13,129 nt of DNA. Source: Methanosarcinales archaeon (GTDB lineage: Archaea; Halobacteriota; Methanosarcinia; Methanosarcinales; Methanogasteraceae). Shown here piece by piece: positions 7,061-13,129 of this stretch; the first letter of the stretch is position 1, and each line of letters opens with the position of its first letter. Where the stretch lies: the NCBI GenBank assembly GCA_030672605.1, contig DAOVGE010000110.1:1-13129 (forward strand), given 5' to 3'. A program made the translations under genes and the position numbers. The notes under the pieces are model-generated. The model saw nothing but the letters and a program-made list of their open reading frames with translations, did no database searches and had not been told where the DNA came from.

Positions 7061-8026
7061 CTACCCTCCGCTTGCATCCTGCAGGATCGCGAGCGCATCA
7101 ACCGATGTCACTCTGCCATCCCTGTTCATGTCCGCACCGTCGCTGTACTCATGTTCTGCTGCCATCCGGAGCGCGATGAGCGCATCGGCTGATGTTACCT
7201 GGCAATCACCGTTGAGGTCTCCGCGCTGTGGCTGTGTCTGGTGCGCCTCGATGTAGAGCGTGTGGAGGACATCAGAGACTGCGTTGATCGCAAGATTGAG
7301 AGATTCTCCACACTCATCTCTGAATTCGGGGTCGCTCCAGTTGTAATGCGTATCCATCCAGATGCATCCGTGTCCTTCGCGATCGGTATCGAATGTCGTG
7401 TCGTTACCTATCCAAATTGTTGCGTCGTACGCACTCACCTCTTCCAGCGACCCGTCAAACTCGATGTATGGATCAAATGCCGCTGAGACGTAGTCATCAG
7501 TCCTGCGCTGGACATAACTCTCGTAGTCGCTGTGGTGCTCCTCAGAACCCCAATCAGTCTTTGCACCCATCACATGCCCGAAGACCGCCACATCGACGAT
7601 GTAGTGCGTCATGATGCCGGCGTGCTTCGACGCGTTTCTATGATCGCCGCTGCTCAGAAACGACAGCGTATCGTTATAAACGTCCCGTGCTCTCACCGCG
7701 GACTTATCATCCATGAGACTGCCGTTCTCATGAAAATAAACGTGGTGTTTGGCTTTGTCGCCGATGCCATCATCAGGATATGGGTTGTCAGGCAGTTCTG
7801 TTCCGTACAGGTACCAGTTGAGGTTATCAGCTATGTACTGTTTCTCGTTTGCTGGCAGAAAGTCAAGCGCGTGCTCTGCAATCCAGTCGTGTGTGCCATA
7901 CTTCACATTGTCCGAACTATCGCTGTAGCCGCCATTTGACCATGCGTTCACAGGGGCGCAGCAGCACGAAATCAGTGCAACTGCGAAAGTTACGATTATG
8001 CATATATGTTGTTTTGTAGTATACAT
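7061..8026 (-). CDS. Secreted zinc-dependent phospholipase C-like protein with dockerin
   Basis: 321 residues from ATG 8026; a GTG 13 codons upstream would overlap the TATA box at 8054-8061 and is rejected. Residues 1-28 are a signal peptide ending PVNA, so the mature chain would begin with Trp29. In Bacillus cereus phospholipase C the mature N-terminal Trp ligates zinc, and the other ligands also map here: H46, D80, H94, H141, D145, H151, H165 and E169. Spacings from D80 onward within each group (D80-H94 14, H141-D145 4, D145-H151 6, H151-H165 14, H165-E169 4) equal those of the known enzyme. Residues 269-321 are a dockerin with calcium loops DLNGDCQVTSADAL and DMNRDGRVTSVDAL. The predicted activity is tri-zinc hydrolysis of phosphoester bonds in lipids or nucleotides outside the cell, with the dockerin docking it to a cohesin. 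Neither substrate nor partner is known. Confidence 0.85.
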   Translation of the reverse strand: MYTTKQHICIIVTFAVALISCCCAPVNAWSNGGYSDSSDNVKYGTHDWIAEHALDFLPANEKQYIADNLNWYLYGTELPDNPYPDDGIGDKAKHHVYFHENGSLMDDKSAVRARDVYNDTLSFLSSGDHRNASKHAGIMTHYIVDVAVFGHVMGAKTDWGSEEHHSDYESYVQRRTDDYVSAAFDPYIEFDGSLEEVSAYDATIWIGNDTTFDTDREGHGCIWMDTHYNWSDPEFRDECGESLNLAINAVSDVLHTLYIEAHQTQPQRGDLNGDCQVTSADALIALRMAAEHEYSDGADMNRDGRVTSVDALAILQDASGG

Positions 8027-8053
8027 ATTAATCCGATAGCGGTGCTCAAAATA

Positions 8054-8061
8054 GTTATATA
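8054..8061 (-). promoter_or_regulatory. TATA box of the phospholipase-like gene, near-leaderless
   Basis: TATATAAC on the minus strand is centred about 31 nt before the ATG at 8026. Archaeal transcription normally starts about 25-27 nt after the box centre, so the leader would be only a few nucleotides. No SD site is present, consistent with leaderless translation, and this decides against the upstream GTG. Confidence 0.6.
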
Positions 8062-8139
8062 CCACGGATCAATGGCATTTTGTTGTGGACTAACAAAATA
8101 ACATGGACGGTTGTGAGAAACTGTGATGCGACACAAACC

Positions 8140-8146
8140 AATAAAT
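8140..8146 (+). promoter_or_regulatory. Possible box A of cobyric acid synthase
   Basis: AATAAAT lies about 29 nt before the ATG at 8172, and no SD site precedes that start. The spacing again fits a leaderless transcript. The box matches the consensus poorly, so this rests mainly on position. It sits in the 145-nt divergent region shared with the phospholipase-like gene. Confidence 0.35.
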
Positions 8147-8171
8147 CATCTGCACACATATCCCAACCACT

Positions 8172-9626
8172 ATGCCGAAACATCTGATGATCCTTGGAAC
8201 TGCATCCCATGTGGGAAAGAGTGTACTGGTCGCAGCGTTATGCCACATATTCTCAAAATCCGCGTCGGTTGCGCCGTTTAAGGCTCAGAACATGAGCCTG
8301 AACTCATGGATCACAGAGGACGGCGGTGAGATCGGGATTGCGCAGGCGATACAGGCGTGGGCGGCTGGAATTGAGCCGACTGTGGACATGAACCCGGTTT
8401 TACTGAAGCCAAAAGGCGATCATACATCGCAGGTGATAATCCTTGGCAGACCAGCGTACGATCGGGAAGCAGGCGATTATTACGAGTCGATCGATGAGAT
8501 ATCCGGTGTCGTGGACGATGCGGTTGCGCGGCTCGAAGAGACGTACGATCTCATCGTAATCGAGGGCGCGGGGGGCGCAGCCGAGATCAATCTCTACGAC
8601 CGGGACATCGTGAACATCGGATGCGCCAGATCGGTCAAACCCGCGATCATACTGGTCGGGGACATCGAACGTGGCGGCGTATTCGCAAGCCTGTACGGAA
8701 CAATGGCGCTGCTCCCCGACGACGTAAGAGCGCTTGTAAAGGGGTTCATCATCAACAAGTTTCGCGGCGATTATAGCATTTTAGAGCCCGGAGTCCGCAA
8801 GCTCGAGGAGCTCACCGGGCTGCCGGTCTTCGGAGTCGTTCCTTATGCGGATATCGCAATTCCATCCGAGGATTCAGTCTCAATCTCGGACAAGAAGACA
8901 GCTCATCACCCAATCGATATTGCGGTCATACGCCTCTCTCGCATCTCGAATTTTACAGACTTTGAGCCGCTCGAATCATTCGCAAACGTGCGATACGTCC
9001 CGCTCGATTCAGACCTCGGAGACCCTGACGTAATCATCATTCCCGGAACGAAGAATACGACCGCTGACCTTCTGGAGATTATGGCGCACGGAATGGACCA
9101 GCGGATAATCGAGATTGCGAGAGGAGGAGCGGTTCCGGTCATAGGGATCTGCGGCGGATACCAGATGCTTGGCAGAACGATTCTGGACTGTGGATTTGAG
9201 GATCGCGCAACCGAGGTTTCCGGAATGGGGCTGCTCGATGTTGTGACACGATTTGAGAGCTACGAGAAACAGACGCGTCAGGTGGTGAAGCAGGTGACTG
9301 CGGGCGGACCGATCATAGGAAGTATCAGGGGCGAGACCGTGTCCGGTTACGAGATACATACCGGCGAGACCGTGTCATCCAGCCCGGTCTTTGAGGACGA
9401 TGGCTGCATCAGCGAGTCCGGGCTTGTGTTCGGGACGTATCTGCATGGCGTCTTCGAGAATGAGAATGTGAGAAGGGCGTTGTTCGGGTATATCTATGCC
9501 AAAAAAGGAATCTCGCTGCAGGATGTCTCGTTTGATGTTATGAGTCGGGAGGATGGGATCAGGGAGTTCGCAGAGGTTGTTGAGGGCTGTGTCGATCTGC
9601 CCGCGATCCGGAAGCTGATTGAGTAG
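8172..9626 (+). CDS. cbiP: Cobyric acid synthase, glutamine-hydrolysing
   Basis: 484 residues, full length for the CobQ/CbiP family. The enzyme uses ATP and glutamine to amidate the four side-chain carboxylates b, d, e and g of adenosylcobyrinic acid a,c-diamide in the cytoplasm, giving adenosylcobyric acid on the cobalamin route. The N-terminal dethiobiotin-synthetase-like ATPase domain begins with a P-loop (GTASHVGKS, residues 9-17), followed by the family stretch FKAQNMSLNS. The acidic motif VIEGAGGAAEINL is also present. The C-terminal class I glutaminase-like domain carries nucleophile Cys327 in GICGGYQMLG and His425 in GTYLHGVFEN. The domain order and motifs leave little doubt. It is the only corrinoid gene in the window and appears monocistronic, with a divergent surface-protein gene upstream and repeat-rich DNA downstream. 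Archaea of this type need corrinoids for methyl transfer. The start lacks an SD and is likely leaderless. Confidence 0.97.
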   Translation: MPKHLMILGTASHVGKSVLVAALCHIFSKSASVAPFKAQNMSLNSWITEDGGEIGIAQAIQAWAAGIEPTVDMNPVLLKPKGDHTSQVIILGRPAYDREAGDYYESIDEISGVVDDAVARLEETYDLIVIEGAGGAAEINLYDRDIVNIGCARSVKPAIILVGDIERGGVFASLYGTMALLPDDVRALVKGFIINKFRGDYSILEPGVRKLEELTGLPVFGVVPYADIAIPSEDSVSISDKKTAHHPIDIAVIRLSRISNFTDFEPLESFANVRYVPLDSDLGDPDVIIIPGTKNTTADLLEIMAHGMDQRIIEIARGGAVPVIGICGGYQMLGRTILDCGFEDRATEVSGMGLLDVVTRFESYEKQTRQVVKQVTAGGPIIGSIRGETVSGYEIHTGETVSSSPVFEDDGCISESGLVFGTYLHGVFENENVRRALFGYIYAKKGISLQDVSFDVMSREDGIREFAEVVEGCVDLPAIRKLIE

Positions 9627-9668
9627 GAATATCAGCGCGTTTCAAGACCGATCCGACATTTTTCAGGG

Positions 9669-9713
9669 TCTCCGGAATCTTCTCGTTCGGAAACAGTGTA
9701 TTTCGGAGATTTT
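9669..9713 (+). terminator. Possible terminator after cobyric acid synthase
   Basis: TCTCCGGAAT (9669-9678) pairs with ATTTCGGAGA (9700-9709), with one mismatch in ten, and TTTT follows at 9710-9713. It begins 43 nt after the stop codon. The loop is long (21 nt) and the T-tract short, so this is tentative. Confidence 0.35.
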
Positions 9714-9779
9714 GCCGTGACGATAGCTTTGTATACATCATAAAATTGCCTGATTCTAATGGATTCTGTGGTTTCCAAC

Positions 9780-9847
9780 CTTTGCGCCCTTGCGCCTTCG
9801 CGTCTTTGCGTTCCTCTGATTTAACGCAAAGGCGCAAAGGCGCAGAG
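9780..9847. repeat. Palindromic intergenic repeat, TTTGCGCC type, copy 1
   Basis: The left arm 9790-9812 and right arm 9823-9845 pair at 20 of 23 positions, with CTTTGCGTT/AACGCAAAG at the tip and a 10-nt loop. The first 24 nt (9780-9803) are identical to 10557-10580 in copy 2, in the same orientation. GCGCAAAG-rich palindromes like this are scattered between genes in many prokaryotic genomes; that statement is general knowledge, not a search. Confidence 0.8.
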
Positions 9848-10205
9848 ATGAAGGAGTGGTGCTCACGATTACTACAACGTGAGGGTGGGCTACTGCTATC
9901 GACCACAGAAAACGTTAGAACCAGAAAATTGTATAATGGCACATGGTGCCCGTACAATGCACCCCACAAACACCAGGAGTGATTGTGAGGCGATTGTGCT
10001 TTGTGGGTGTTATCATGGCTCTGTCGGGGTGTGGATATGGCAGTTTCGGAGAAATGGTACCATCGGAACGCGTGGAACGATGAATCGCAATGCACATGCT
10101 ACAAACTTAAGTGCGGGGTTTGGCGACTTCGGGGGGCTGGCGTGATGTTTGTGTCATATAACTTTCGGATAAATCAAATTTCTTACCATCCTGGATGAGA
10201 TGCCA

Positions 10206-10212
10206 TTATATG
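10206..10212 (+). promoter_or_regulatory. TATA-like box upstream of the decayed helix-turn-helix gene
   Basis: TTATATG is centred about 28 nt before the ATG at 10237, the same geometry as the leaderless genes elsewhere in the window. It suggests the start was once a functional, leaderless gene start. Confidence 0.4.
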
Positions 10213-10236
10213 GGCTGAACACATATTTCATACCGA

Positions 10237-10665
10237 ATGTCAAAAGAGGGGAGAATATACGAAATTCTAAGCACTATCCACAAGATTGAAGAGTCAAAAC
10301 AACCTGTTAGTGTATGTTTTTTACAGGGCACGATTCTAAATCAGTTCGACGTGCAGATTTCATTATCCAGTTTGAACAATTTCAGGGCATCCGTATCATT
10401 GACAAGATTACCCACCCACAAAGAAGAGGTACGTGTTTTATACTCAGCACCCGGTATAAACTGCGATTTTTGTACTTGCCAATTTGACCATGGATACACA
10501 AGACCGAGGCACATACAATATGGTGGCCGATCTATAGGTTTATTCAATCTTTGCGTCTTTGCGCCCTTGCGCCTTCGCGTTTTTGTTCTCCAACTTAACG
10601 AGAAAGGCGCAAAGGGAGTTATCTCTATCGTCACGTCTTTTGCGTGTGTCAACACATCCCACTGA
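10237..10665 (+). pseudogene. Probable remnant of a helix-turn-helix transposase-type gene
   Basis: The frame has 142 codons, but only about the first 67 residues look like protein. MSKEGRIYEILSTIHKIEES resembles a first helix-turn-helix. FDVQISLSSLNNFRASVSL with TRLPTHKEEVRV resembles a second DNA-binding helix-turn-helix plus the linker seen before the catalytic domain of archaeal transposases. The two parts meet at residues 27-31 (CFLQG), where a complete protein would have more sequence, suggesting an internal deletion. Residues about 100-127 are encoded by the palindromic repeat at 10557-10615. No DDE catalytic domain follows. The family resemblance is from memory and unverified. Alternatives are a small transcription regulator or chance. 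Confidence 0.4.
10557..10615. repeat. Palindromic intergenic repeat, TTTGCGCC type, copy 2
   Basis: It begins with the same 24 nt as copy 1 (9780-9803) and continues with a closely related arm. The right arm (GAGAAAGGCGCAAAGGGAG, about 10599-10617) is shorter and less complementary than in copy 1, so this copy looks eroded. It lies inside the reading frame of the decayed helix-turn-helix gene. Confidence 0.75.
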
Positions 10666-10986
10666 CACATTTGCAAAAAACTCATTTTGCGGCGGTGTGA
10701 AGTATAGATTGTTTTGTTTCAGTTGGGTTGGCAGCAAAATCAGGATACCCAAAAGTCATGTAATATTAGCAATTCCCGCTCTCTTATTTTATTTTCATCC
10801 AAGCGGTCTGGAATTATACCGTCGCTTGTCGTTGATTTGCCTTATGGCGTGGCGAATAGAAGCACACAATATCAGAAAATGTTCGCGAAATGGCAAATAA
10901 ACAAGCCTTCGCTTGTATGCGTTTACAGCCATAACGGGAACTGCCGAGGTAATATCAGTCCTGACGAGTTCGGGTCAGAGTCACAA
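10666..10986. other. Gene-free stretch before the phosphodiesterase
   Basis: About 320 nt with no gene I can support on either strand. The plus-strand frame crossing it runs on antisense into the phosphodiesterase gene and has no family features. It may be further decayed mobile DNA. Confidence 0.45.
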
Positions 10987-11493
10987 TCACCGACCCACAA
11001 AACACGCGCCCGCACCGAGCGGAATCACTTGCCCGCGAACCTGATCCCCCTCGACAACCAGTTCCATTACCGACCGATCAGCGAGCCTCGGAACAGTCGG
11101 GCTGCCCGGGCATGCGATCAGCACATCAGACTTTTCGATAAACGGGGTGTGCACATGCCCAACGATCATCACATCGACTGCGAGCTCCTTTGCAAGATAC
11201 CATAGCCCTGTGGTTCCGTCCAGGGACAACTGCCCGTCATGAACGACCCCGATTGTGATATCGCCCACATCGAATGTGATTCGCTCAGGAAGACGCATTT
11301 TAAGCTCTGCGCAATCGGAATTGCCATGGACTGCATAAATATCGTTTATGCCCGCCAGATACTCGTAGCACGCAACCGATGTGAAATCTCCCGCATGCAC
11401 GAGCATATCCGCACTTTTGAGCATGGGAATCAGGTTCTCTGGCAGCCTGTGGTCGTGTGTGTCCGAGATTACGAGGATGCGGGTGGGGGTCAT
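10987..11493 (-). CDS. YfcE/MJ0936-type metallophosphoesterase
   Basis: 168 residues from ATG 11493. Upstream in-frame starts would overlap the TATA box and the neighbouring palindrome and add 42 residues of non-family sequence. All calcineurin-like metal motifs are present: D11-T-H13, G-D36 in HAGDF, G-N58-S-D in HGNSD, H85 in VVHDG and G-H113-V-H115. GSPTVPR (130-136) is the usual family signature. The length is normal for the family. It is a soluble, cytoplasmic binuclear-metal (Mn or Ni class) phosphodiesterase; small members hydrolyse model phosphodiesters and their physiological substrate is generally uncertain. The residue after DTH is Asp where Gly is common. It is divergent from the MBL-fold gene across about 200 nt. 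A TATA box 28 nt upstream and the lack of an SD indicate a leaderless message. Confidence 0.92.
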   Translation of the reverse strand: MTPTRILVISDTHDHRLPENLIPMLKSADMLVHAGDFTSVACYEYLAGINDIYAVHGNSDCAELKMRLPERITFDVGDITIGVVHDGQLSLDGTTGLWYLAKELAVDVMIVGHVHTPFIEKSDVLIACPGSPTVPRLADRSVMELVVEGDQVRGQVIPLGAGACFVGR

Positions 11494-11516
11494 TGTTATG
11501 TAGTCAGATGTCCGAC

Positions 11517-11525
11517 TAATATTAA
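11517..11525 (-). promoter_or_regulatory. TATA box of the phosphodiesterase gene, leaderless
   Basis: TTAATATTA is centred 28 nt before the ATG at 11493, so transcription should begin at or beside the start codon. Between box and start lies AGTCGGACATCTGACT, a 16-nt imperfect palindrome (12 of 16 positions symmetric) that could be an operator. Confidence 0.55.
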
Positions 11526-11555
11526 GATGCTGGTATGTGTTTGGATGAGGCGAAA

Positions 11556-11658
11556 AACCACGAGATTTCACGAGATTAACACAAGATACTGGTTGGGTTT
11601 GCATTTTATATCTTGCCACCTCATACTTTCTCGTGGAAATCTGTGTAGTCTCGTGGTT
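11556..11658. repeat. Long palindromic intergenic repeat (CCACGAGA type)
   Basis: AACCACGAGA (11556-11565) and TCTCGTGGTT (11649-11658) are perfect 10-bp arms. Inside them, further CACGAGAT/TCGTGGAAATCTGTG elements pair imperfectly. It resembles the widespread CACGA-rich intergenic palindromes in construction, and is a third type next to the CTCTGTG and TTTGCGCC repeats in this window. It lies between the divergent phosphodiesterase and MBL-fold genes. Confidence 0.7.
11604..11612 (+). promoter_or_regulatory. Probable TATA box of the MBL-fold gene, in the palindrome loop
   Basis: TTTTATATC is close to the archaeal box A consensus. Transcription would start near 11635, giving a leader of about 60 nt that contains the right palindrome arm and the AAGGGG site at 11683-11688, 8 nt before the ATG at 11697. 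This gene is thus leadered, unlike its divergent neighbour. Confidence 0.5.
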
Positions 11659-11696
11659 AGCTAAACACGTACGGATGCTGCGAAGGGGCTGTAAAA

Positions 11697-12425
11697 ATGG
11701 CGATACGGAAGATAAAGTTGATCAAGATCGGTACGCTCGCATTCGAGTCGTTCGAGATACCCGACCCGAGCGTGAGAGCCATGAAATACTTCTGCGGGAT
11801 CGGCGCTGGATCGAACGTCGTGTACATAGAGACAGACGACAGAAAGATTCTTGTTGACACCGGATTTGACTATGAGGAGAACTCTGCCGAAAAAAACAGG
11901 AAACGAAACCGAAGACGCCTGATAAACGCACTGAATGATCACGGACTCCGCCCGGAGGACATCGATTCCGTCTTCATCACGCACTGGCATGGCGATCACT
12001 TCGGAAATCTGAGTCTCTTTGATGAAGCAGAGATTCTGGCGCTCCGATCGCATAAGGGGCTCGCATTCGAGTGCCGGGAGATCGGCGACCTGGAGGATGT
12101 GACAGAGGGGGTCATGGTGATGGCAACGCCGGGACACACCAGAGACCATGCATCGCTTGTTCTCTCGCCAGACGAGATCACACAGCAGATGAGGGGGGTG
12201 TTTGGCGAATGTGCCGTCAGAATCGAGAATCCCTGCATCGTCGTTGCAGGAGATGCCATTGTATCACAGTCCTACTATCTGGAGGGGAAGTTCTGGGATT
12301 ACAACGCTGATTTCTTTTCTATTGAGCAATCCCGCAGAAGCCAGCGGACGATCACTGAGATCGCTGACTACATCATTCCTGGGCATGGAACGATCTTTCA
12401 GAACATCCGAAAACCCGCGCCATAA
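11697..12425 (+). CDS. MBL-fold (metallo-beta-lactamase superfamily) metallohydrolase
   Basis: 242 residues with the superfamily zinc motifs: H96-W-H98-G-D100-H101 in THWHGDHFGN, H147 in TPGHTRDH, D186 in VAGDAI and H230 in IIPGHGTIF. VDTGFDYE at 53-60 is the usual early strand-turn. This is a complete binuclear zinc site, so a working hydrolase is expected. The family covers thioesterases, lactonases, phosphodiesterases and others, and nothing here fixes the substrate. There is no signal peptide, so it is cytoplasmic. A stretch at about 61-75 is unusually Lys/Arg/Asn-rich (KNRKRNRRR). The start is supported by AAGGGG 8 nt upstream. A purine-rich run (12428-12447) follows the stop codon. Confidence 0.9.
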   Translation: MAIRKIKLIKIGTLAFESFEIPDPSVRAMKYFCGIGAGSNVVYIETDDRKILVDTGFDYEENSAEKNRKRNRRRLINALNDHGLRPEDIDSVFITHWHGDHFGNLSLFDEAEILALRSHKGLAFECREIGDLEDVTEGVMVMATPGHTRDHASLVLSPDEITQQMRGVFGECAVRIENPCIVVAGDAIVSQSYYLEGKFWDYNADFFSIEQSRRSQRTITEIADYIIPGHGTIFQNIRKPAP

Positions 12426-12460
12426 CAAAGAAGAAAAAGGAGGGGGGTTACCCGCAATTC

Positions 12461-12809
12461 ATGATCAAGACTGCGCCAGGGATTCCGAGCGGGGTCTGTG
12501 TCAGGATCATGGGCGACATTGTATTCCACGTCGCAGGGGATGACGATGGTGATGCGTTCGCCGAGTACCGGTTCTATCCGGCAATCCGCAGTGAAGAAGA
12601 GCCGCAACCGGACACCATTCCAGCCACCGACACCGATTGTGATGGCGTGCCCGACGTCTGGGACGCAGACAACAACACCCCTGCGGGGGCACTGGGTAAA
12701 CCCGCAAGGCATCGGGCGGATGCTGGGGGACATGGACGGGGACGGCAGACTCACATCCGCGGACGCTCTCATGATCCTCAAGGCTGCCGTCGGGAGAATC
12801 GACTTGTAA
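12461..12809 (+). pseudogene. Frameshifted, signal-less dockerin protein remnant
   Basis: From ATG 12461 one frame reads about 76 residues: an unassigned start, then the calcium-binding-like DTDCDGVPDVWDADNNTPAG. At the GGGGG run 12685-12689 the sense moves to the next frame, which reads HWVNPQGIGRMLGDMDGDGR and then LTSADALMILKAAVG to a stop at 12807-12809. Removing one G would join them into a single protein ending in half a dockerin (one calcium loop, DMDGDGRLTSADAL). No signal peptide is present and the SD-like AAGGAGG is about 17 nt from the ATG, further than usual, so the 5' end also looks lost. It is either a true pseudogene or an assembly or sequencing slip in the G-run. The dockerin half resembles that of the phospholipase-like protein at 7061-8026. 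Confidence 0.6.
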
Positions 12810-12845
12810 TTCATCTCAGTCAGTTTAGAATAACAACGATTTGAC

Positions 12846-13072
12846 GTAACTACTCCGGTATGTTGATTTGTCTCCCGATTGTGATTCTATGCTTTCTGGC
12901 AAGAAAAATAACCGCTGATGGGCTTCTGAGGAACGCGAGAGTTGTATCCTCCTCCGCGTCCATCAGCAGCACTCTGCGGTTAAATTCCCGTGTGGCTCAT
13001 GTTGTGTTCCGGGTCAGGCAGTGCCGGTATAGCGAGGTCGCATGATACTGTTTTAGGCACCTGAGTAGTTAC
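12846..13072. mobile_element. 227-bp MITE-like element or transposon remnant with 14-bp terminal inverted repeats
   Basis: The left end GTAACTACTCCGGT (12846-12859) and the right end ACCTGAGTAGTTAC (13059-13072) are inverted repeats matching at 13 of 14 positions, 10 of them contiguous. The interior has no open frame for a transposase on either strand. No clear target-site duplication flanks it (TTTGAC left, TTTTAT right). The size and ends fit a miniature inverted-repeat element or an internally deleted insertion sequence. Confidence 0.5.
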
Positions 13073-13129
13073 TTTTATTCAATGTTTTGAGGCACGGCTT
13101 ACGCTATTGCAAGCACACCCCAAAGCGAA

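Larger units (their letters stand above)
9627..10236. other. Gene-free stretch after cobyric acid synthase
   Basis: About 610 nt without a gene I can support. It holds a possible terminator (9669-9713) and a palindromic repeat (9780-9847). It also has a short perfect hairpin, GGCAC-ATG-GTGCC, near 9938-9951, and an imperfect inverted repeat near 9959-10012 pairing CACCCCACAAA with TTTGTGGGTG. Open frames across it are made of repeat sequence or low-quality residues. Confidence 0.6.

Noticed and set aside
8026..8065. GTG start at 8065 for the phospholipase-like protein
   Set aside because: It would place the TATA box inside the coding region and put 13 polar residues before an otherwise standard signal peptide.
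9559..10095. 178-codon minus-strand open frame
   Set aside because: Runs through the palindromic repeat and overlaps the 3' end of cobyric acid synthase; no domain, SD or promoter.
9780..10615. CRISPR array suspected from the repeated GCGCAAAG units
   Set aside because: Only two copies, 770 nt apart, each an extended palindrome; no regular short repeats or unique spacers and no cas genes.
10714..11205. 163-codon plus-strand open frame
   Set aside because: Its second half is antisense to the phosphodiesterase and its first half shows no family feature.
11493..11619. Longer 210-residue start for the phosphodiesterase
   Set aside because: The extra 42 residues are encoded by the palindrome and promoter and precede the normal family N-terminus (RILVISDTH).

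Overview
The window looks like a chromosomal segment of a euryarchaeon, most likely from the methanogen/ANME side (Methanosarcinia-like or Methanophagales-like). The reasons are archaeal TATA boxes about 28-31 nt upstream of start codons (leaderless genes), a minority of genes with strong Shine-Dalgarno sites, secreted DUF3344/CARDB/dockerin proteins, a papain-like protease joined to a lectin-like region, and an archaeal-type cobyric acid synthase. The lineage is inferred; no marker gene is present.

Layout. Positions 1-8026 are a run of minus-strand genes, nearly all for exported proteins. From the upstream end these are: a zinc-dependent phospholipase C-like protein with a C-terminal dockerin (7061-8026); an 829-residue DUF3344-CARDB-DUF3344 protein (4103-6592) whose end overlaps a small, sequon-rich single-pass membrane protein (3868-4116); a CARDB-DUF3344-dockerin protein (1906-3564) with its own promoter, SD site and terminator; and a C1A cysteine protease with a lectin-like region and the start of a beta-helix, running off the window at position 1. 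After a divergent promoter region, cobyric acid synthase (8172-9626) is on the plus strand. Next comes about 1.3 kb of gene-poor DNA with two copies of a palindromic repeat and a probable decayed helix-turn-helix transposase-type gene (10237-10665). A YfcE-type phosphodiesterase (10987-11493, minus) and an MBL-fold hydrolase (11697-12425, plus) are divergent around another long palindrome. The right end holds a frameshifted, signal-less dockerin gene remnant (12461-12809) and a 227-bp element bounded by 14-bp terminal inverted repeats (12846-13072).

How the parts fit. The left 8 kb encodes a cell-surface or extracellular set: protease, lipase-type hydrolase, calcium-binding dockerin modules and beta-sandwich repeat proteins. 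Two intact dockerin proteins and one broken one suggest assembly through cohesins encoded elsewhere, since no cohesin is visible here. The right 5 kb holds unrelated housekeeping enzymes separated by repeats and decayed mobile DNA. I see no CRISPR array, rRNA or tRNA. The best candidates for something under-described are the coupled pair of the large DUF3344 protein and the small sequon-rich membrane protein, and the dockerin-bearing surface set as a whole.
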